Assembly (NCBI RefSeq): GCF_017377575.1 | Contig: NZ_JAFREM010000029.1 | Coordinates: 1 to 64,000 of the forward strand | Direction of reading: 5' to 3' | DNA length: 64,000 nt | Source of the DNA: Candidatus Enterococcus moelleringii | GTDB lineage: Bacteria > Bacillota > Bacilli > Lactobacillales > Enterococcaceae | In this document: positions 60,427 to 64,000 of the stretch, piece after piece | How positions within the stretch are numbered: the stretch's first letter is position 1 | Layout: every line of letters begins with the position of its first letter | Notes under the pieces: model-generated | The model's database searches: none | What the model was told of the DNA's origin: nothing | The model's input: only the letters and a program-made list of their open reading frames with translations | Program-made: the position numbers and the translations under genes

Positions 60427-61778
60427 AGGCCAGCCCTCACTTTTTCCAGCAGGTCCGTTAAGAAATCTTTACGTTGGTAAAAATGCAAATGCAGATAGCT
60501 GGCAAAGGTATTTTTCTTTTGATAGCCGCCTTGCCAAGTTTTGACGATTTCGCCATCCCGCTGTTTGTTCATTGCCATCACGGTTGGCTCCGAGCTTTCA
60601 AACTGGGAATGATGAAATTCATGTCCGGAAGCCACTGTCCCTTTTTTACCAATCAAGGTGTCCTCCGTCATTTCCCCGTAGCAATAACCAAACCGCCGCA
60701 GCCGATCGGTCATCTCACTGACGCCTTCAAAAATTCCCACCATTGGGAAGCTCTGATTTTGGTAACCCAACGCAGTTCCTAAATACATTAGCCCACCGCA
60801 CTCGGCTAAAATGAAGTCACCTTGGTCATGCTTATCCTTCACAGCTTTGCGCATGGCGCTATTCTCAGCCAGTTGTGCCGCAAACTCTTCCGGATAGCCG
60901 CCGCCAAAATAATACAAATCCGCTGGCGGCAACTCAGCATCCTTCATGGGACTAAAGGTTACTAGCTTAACGCCATAGGCTGCCAATAATTCCAAGTTAT
61001 CTTGATAATAAAAGTGAAAAGCCTCATCTAGCGCGTAAGCCAAAGTCAAATCCGGATATTGCGGGTAGCTTTCAGGGACGAAGTTGATCGTTTCCTCCGG
61101 CAGACTTGCCAGCAAAGCAGTTAGATCAACGGTTTCCTTTAAAGCTTCAGCCACTTGATCAATTTTAGATAGGACGTCGCTAATCTCACGGTCGGGAATC
61201 AAGCCCAGCTGACGAGAAGGCAGCTCCACGCCTTGGTTTCTTTTTAAATAGCCAAAAACCGGCACATCCGTATAACGTTCAATCGCCGCTTTGATCAGCT
61301 GATAATGGTTTTCTGAAGCCACTTTGTTTACAATCACGCCGCTAATCTTGAGGTCAGGATCAAACTCGGCAAACCCTTTCACTAACGCCGCCATCGAAGT
61401 CGACGCCGACTGGCCGTTCACCACCAAAATCACTGGACAATCCAGCAACTTCGCTACCCCGGAGCTGGAACAGCAATCCTTGTCACTGCCTAGACCGTCG
61501 AACAGACCCATCACTCCTTCGATCACGCAAAGATCAGCTTTGCCAGCTTCTTTTTCGAATAAGTAACGCAAGCGCTCTTGGTCATTGATTAAAAACATAT
61601 CCAAATTCCGGGAAGCTGTGCCGGTAATCCGGGTGTGATATTCGGTATCTACATAATCTGGTCCTACTTTATAAGGTTGAACTCGGTAGCCTTGATCCTG
61701 CAACAACTTAAGCAATCCTAAAGTTACCGTGGTTTTACCGGAGCCGCTGGAGGCGGCCGCGATCATTAATTTTTTCAT
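60423..61778 (-). CDS. cbiA: Cobyrinate a,c-diamide synthase
   Basis: 451-aa glutamine-dependent amidase. MIAAASSGSGKTTVTLGLLK is the ATP-binding N-terminus; the C-terminal GATase has Cys in FILAECGGLMYLG and GHEFHHSQFE. Works after CbiC. Its start lies inside the 3' end of pduX (44-nt overlap). Confidence 0.94.
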   Translation of the reverse strand: MKKLMIAAASSGSGKTTVTLGLLKLLQDQGYRVQPYKVGPDYVDTEYHTRITGTASRNLDMFLINDQERLRYLFEKEAGKADLCVIEGVMGLFDGLGSDKDCCSSSGVAKLLDCPVILVVNGQSASTSMAALVKGFAEFDPDLKISGVIVNKVASENHYQLIKAAIERYTDVPVFGYLKRNQGVELPSRQLGLIPDREISDVLSKIDQVAEALKETVDLTALLASLPEETINFVPESYPQYPDLTLAYALDEAFHFYYQDNLELLAAYGVKLVTFSPMKDAELPPADLYYFGGGYPEEFAAQLAENSAMRKAVKDKHDQGDFILAECGGLMYLGTALGYQNQSFPMVGIFEGVSEMTDRLRRFGYCYGEMTEDTLIGKKGTVASGHEFHHSQFESSEPTVMAMNKQRDGEIVKTWQGGYQKKNTFASYLHLHFYQRKDFLTDLLEKVRAGL

Positions 61779-62643
61779 GCAGTTGCACTCCTTGATAGTA
61801 GCTTTTATGTACCTTCATCTGGGTGTACCAACGGCTAATGGAAGACTGCTGAAGCGCCGTCAACAACGCCGGAATTTGCTGCTCATCTTCCACCATCAAG
61901 CCCATGACAGTGCCACTGTGAGCCACATTCACTCCCAGCAGATCGTAACGTTGGCTTAGAGATACCAGCTCATCAAAATAAGGCTTTGGTAAAATTTCCT
62001 GATTTAAGCGGGCACTTTGCAGGGCCGCCGCCCCCAGCTTCCGCAGGTTTCGCTCAGCCACAGCTTCCAAATATTGGCGGTACACTTGATCAAAACGTTG
62101 CCGTTGTTGATAAACCAGTTGTTCAACTTTCGGCGAATGACAGGCTTCGGTTAAAATCTCCTGCTCCGGTTCCAAAACAATCACATAAAATTCTGGGCAC
62201 CAGCCGCTGATCGCTCTGGTGGTGCCTTTTTGCTGCTCGAACAGGGTCAAAGAAGGAAACAAAATACTGTCGGTACGCTCGATGCCGAGACAAATGTTCA
62301 AAATTTCTTCCCGCGAGAAGGGCTTTCCAAAATAAGCCGCCACCGCCTGGCAAGTAGCCGCGATATCAGCAGTGCTGCTGGACATCCCTTTAGCGACCGG
62401 CAAATCCGAATCCACCGTGATGCACAACTTTGCTAACTCCAGCTCCGAAATACCTAGGTGTTGTAAAGTTCTGCTGGCTGTGATCTGGACTTTTGTTGGC
62501 AGTGAATTCGGGTGATTCCCGGAACCCACAGTCACGCGGGAAAAGCTGTCGATACCGTAACTGACTAATTTTTGCGAATCCCCCACCCAGCCCTGCAAAA
62601 GCTCACCGCAGGAACCAGGGCAAATGGCCGTTACCTGTTTCAT
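61735..62643 (-). CDS. pduX: L-threonine kinase, GHMP family
   Basis: 302-aa kinase that makes L-threonine-O-3-phosphate, the CobD substrate. AICPGSCGELLQGW is the PduX-type N-terminus, PVAKGMSSSTADIAAT the GHMP ATP loop. The C-terminal VNVAHSGTVMGLMVEDE is also conserved. ATG at 62643 overlaps the cobD stop (ATGA); 33 upstream residues in the longer frame are discarded. Confidence 0.9.
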   Translation of the reverse strand: MKQVTAICPGSCGELLQGWVGDSQKLVSYGIDSFSRVTVGSGNHPNSLPTKVQITASRTLQHLGISELELAKLCITVDSDLPVAKGMSSSTADIAATCQAVAAYFGKPFSREEILNICLGIERTDSILFPSLTLFEQQKGTTRAISGWCPEFYVIVLEPEQEILTEACHSPKVEQLVYQQRQRFDQVYRQYLEAVAERNLRKLGAAALQSARLNQEILPKPYFDELVSLSQRYDLLGVNVAHSGTVMGLMVEDEQQIPALLTALQQSSISRWYTQMKVHKSYYQGVQLHEKINDRGRLQRLR

Positions 62644-63704
62644 AAAATCTCCTCCAACGCCGCCAGCAGCGCCTCGTTTTCCGGGCGGGACTTGACGGCG
62701 ATCCGGTAATAGCGTTGGCTCAAGCCTTTGAAGCTGTCGCAATTGCGGATCAAAATGTTTTTTGTCAGCAGACGTTCCTGCAGACAGTCCTCTTTAGTAT
62801 ACCGGAAAAACAGGTAGTTGGTTTCACTGGGATAACATTTAATCGCTGGGGCAAATTTAGCTAAGTGTTCAACTAAAAAAGCCCGCTCTTGTTTAATATA
62901 TTGCTGACTTTCTTTAATAAATTCTTGTTCTTTTAAGGCTTGTTGGCCAGCCAAGTCGGCAAAGGTGTTAATATGCCAAGGCACCGTTTGCTGCTCCATT
63001 TCGGCCAATATTTCTTGATTGCTGGTTAATAAATAACCCAAACGTAAGCCAGGAATCGCGAACATTTTAGTCAGCGAGCGGAAAATAAACAGCTGCGAAT
63101 AATCGTTTAACGCTCCCACTAAGGACTGGTCTTCTTCGGAAAAGTCCACAAAGGCTTCATCCACAATCAGCTTGATTTCATTGTCTTGGCAAAATGCTAG
63201 CAGTTGCAACAGTTCATCCTGCCTTAACAACTGACCAGTGGGGTTGTTGGGATTGCATAAGCAAATTCCAGTTACCTTTTGTCGTTTGGCGCTTTGAATC
63301 AAGTCCGCTACGTTCCACTGAAAATCGTACTTTTCCAAATTGAAATAACAAAATTCAGTGGCCTGCTGACTAAAGGCTTCTTCATATTCCACGAACGTAG
63401 GCGCCAAAAGCAGCAAGCGGTTCACCGGTAATGTTTTCCCCAACATAAAAATTGCTTCGGCCGCCCCGTTGGAGGCATAAACTTGTTCAGGTCGGATGCC
63501 ATGAAATTCTGCGATCGCCGCTTTTAAGTCGCGATAGCGCAGATCGGGATAGTGAACCAGCTGCTCAATTCCTGCCTGCAGTACTTTTTTTACCCCCGCG
63601 GGAATCCCCAGCGGATTAATATTGGCACTGAAATCGATCAGCTTTTGCGGGTCCAGTTGATGGATTTCAGCGATTTCTTGAATGTTGCCTCCGTGCTTAG
63701 CCAT
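62640..63704 (-). CDS. cobD: Threonine-phosphate decarboxylase
   Basis: 354-aa PLP enzyme producing (R)-1-amino-2-propanol O-2-phosphate. KLIDFSANINPLGIP at the start, CLCNPNNPTGQLL, IVDEAFVDFSEEDQS, and the Schiff-base Lys in FRSLTKMFAIPGLRLGYL. Resembles histidinol-phosphate aminotransferases; neighbours pduX and cbiB fix the assignment. Confidence 0.93.
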   Translation of the reverse strand: MAKHGGNIQEIAEIHQLDPQKLIDFSANINPLGIPAGVKKVLQAGIEQLVHYPDLRYRDLKAAIAEFHGIRPEQVYASNGAAEAIFMLGKTLPVNRLLLLAPTFVEYEEAFSQQATEFCYFNLEKYDFQWNVADLIQSAKRQKVTGICLCNPNNPTGQLLRQDELLQLLAFCQDNEIKLIVDEAFVDFSEEDQSLVGALNDYSQLFIFRSLTKMFAIPGLRLGYLLTSNQEILAEMEQQTVPWHINTFADLAGQQALKEQEFIKESQQYIKQERAFLVEHLAKFAPAIKCYPSETNYLFFRYTKEDCLQERLLTKNILIRNCDSFKGLSQRYYRIAVKSRPENEALLAALEEIL

Positions 63705-63725
63705 CTTAACTCCCCCGTTTTTCGT

Positions 63726-64000
63726 TTATTTGGCTGAGACAAATTCCTTGTATTTACTTGGAATGCCCAGAATAACAATTTCAGATAATCCTAAATTCAC
63801 CACAGTTGCCAAAGTTAAAGGCACGAACAAAACGAAAATCCCCGGTCCCATTAAAGGATACAGTAACACGATGTCCAATGGCACATTGATGATGTAAGCT
63901 ACCACCATCGAAACCACAGAAGCTGCCAGTTTATTCTTGGCCAGTTTTCTGCGAGTCCAGCTGTAGGCGAACATGCATAAAGCCATTATGGCCGCGATAA
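63726..64000 (-). CDS. Membrane protein, 5' end outside window (ECF S component-like)
   Basis: The last 91 or so residues of a protein whose start lies past the window edge; the frame is open to base 64000. At least two helices, with VVAYIINVPLDIVLLYPLMG and LVPLTL-like stretches (FVPLTLATVVNLGLSEIVIL). Position at the head of the visible cobalamin unit and the helix pattern suggest an S component or related vitamin transporter. The fragment is too short to be sure. Confidence 0.5.
   Translation of the reverse strand, partial: IAAIMALCMFAYSWTRRKLAKNKLAASVVSMVVAYIINVPLDIVLLYPLMGPGIFVLFVPLTLATVVNLGLSEIVILGIPSKYKEFVSAK

Noticed and set aside
40881-64000. Long plus-strand ORFs opposite the cobalamin genes
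   Set aside because: They mirror strongly supported minus-strand enzymes, lack ribosome binding sites and match no families.

Overview
The window looks like chromosomal DNA from a low-GC Gram-positive of the order Lactobacillales, most likely an Enterococcus or close relative. The reasons are strong AGGAGG ribosome binding sites, a WxL-type surface-protein locus, a VanR/VanS-like regulator pair, a methionine T-box, cellobiose PTS genes with a BglG/LicR-type regulator, and a complete-looking anaerobic cobalamin cluster of the Listeria/Enterococcus type. I see no rRNA, tRNA, CRISPR array or intact mobile element. The only mobile-element trace is one integrase fragment near 8 kb. Genus assignment is inference; no marker gene is present.

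Layout. 0-5.2 kb: a GHKL/LytTR two-component system, divergent from an ABC ATPase and a large FtsX-type permease, with three TTTTTACAT repeats between them. 5.2-9.5 kb: an AAA/DUF4143 ATPase with a duplicated promoter-operator, a small coiled-coil membrane protein, a GNAT-YoaP acetyltransferase, the integrase remnant and a hypothetical gene. 9.6-10.7 kb: a DUF4430 lipoprotein and an ECF S component, with a structured leader. 11.3-14.2 kb: a VanS-like kinase and a VanR-like regulator on either side of a serine DD-carboxypeptidase. 14.3-17.7 kb: an AraC/GyrI regulator, a shortened ribosomal protein L35-like gene, an M23 peptidase with a TetR regulator and two operators, and a rhodanese lacking its cysteine. 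17.9-21.9 kb: a WxL-like surface-protein locus. 21.9-26.8 kb: a methionine operon under a T-box. 26.8-31 kb: an oxidoreductase, two acetyltransferases, an AbrB-family permease, a membrane-linked XRE regulator, and two copies of a 111-nt hairpin repeat that differ by compensatory changes. 31.4-37.6 kb: a cellobiose/beta-glucoside PTS operon. 37.7-40.7 kb: two divergent small-HTH/membrane-protein modules and a hypothetical membrane protein.

40.9 kb to the right edge is one co-oriented cobalamin unit. On the minus strand, entering from beyond the window, it reads: a membrane protein, cobD, pduX, cbiA, cbiB, cbiC, cbiD, cbiE, cbiT, cbiF, cbiG, cbiH, cbiJ, cobA-hemD, cbiK, cbiL, cbiM, cbiN, cbiQ, cbiO, cbiP, a PduO-type adenosyltransferase, hemC, hemD, a CblS-like alpha-ribazole kinase, cobU, cobS, cobC and an ECF S component. 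Genes overlap or lie within about 30 nt of each other, so one transcript of at least 23 kb is likely. It covers cobalt uptake, early cobalt insertion, corrin methylation, amidation, adenosylation, aminopropanol-arm synthesis and nucleotide-loop assembly. No cobT is present; the CblS-like gene plus an S component suggest that alpha-ribazole is taken up and phosphorylated instead. The S component at 40.9 kb is a close paralogue of the one beside the DUF4430 lipoprotein at 9.6 kb, which links the two ends of the window.

The points most worth following are the covarying hairpin repeat, the internally deleted L35 paralogue, the DUF4430/ECF pair with its leader stem, the CobT-less cobamide route, the split VanRS-like system around a carboxypeptidase, and several unusually clear operator arrangements.
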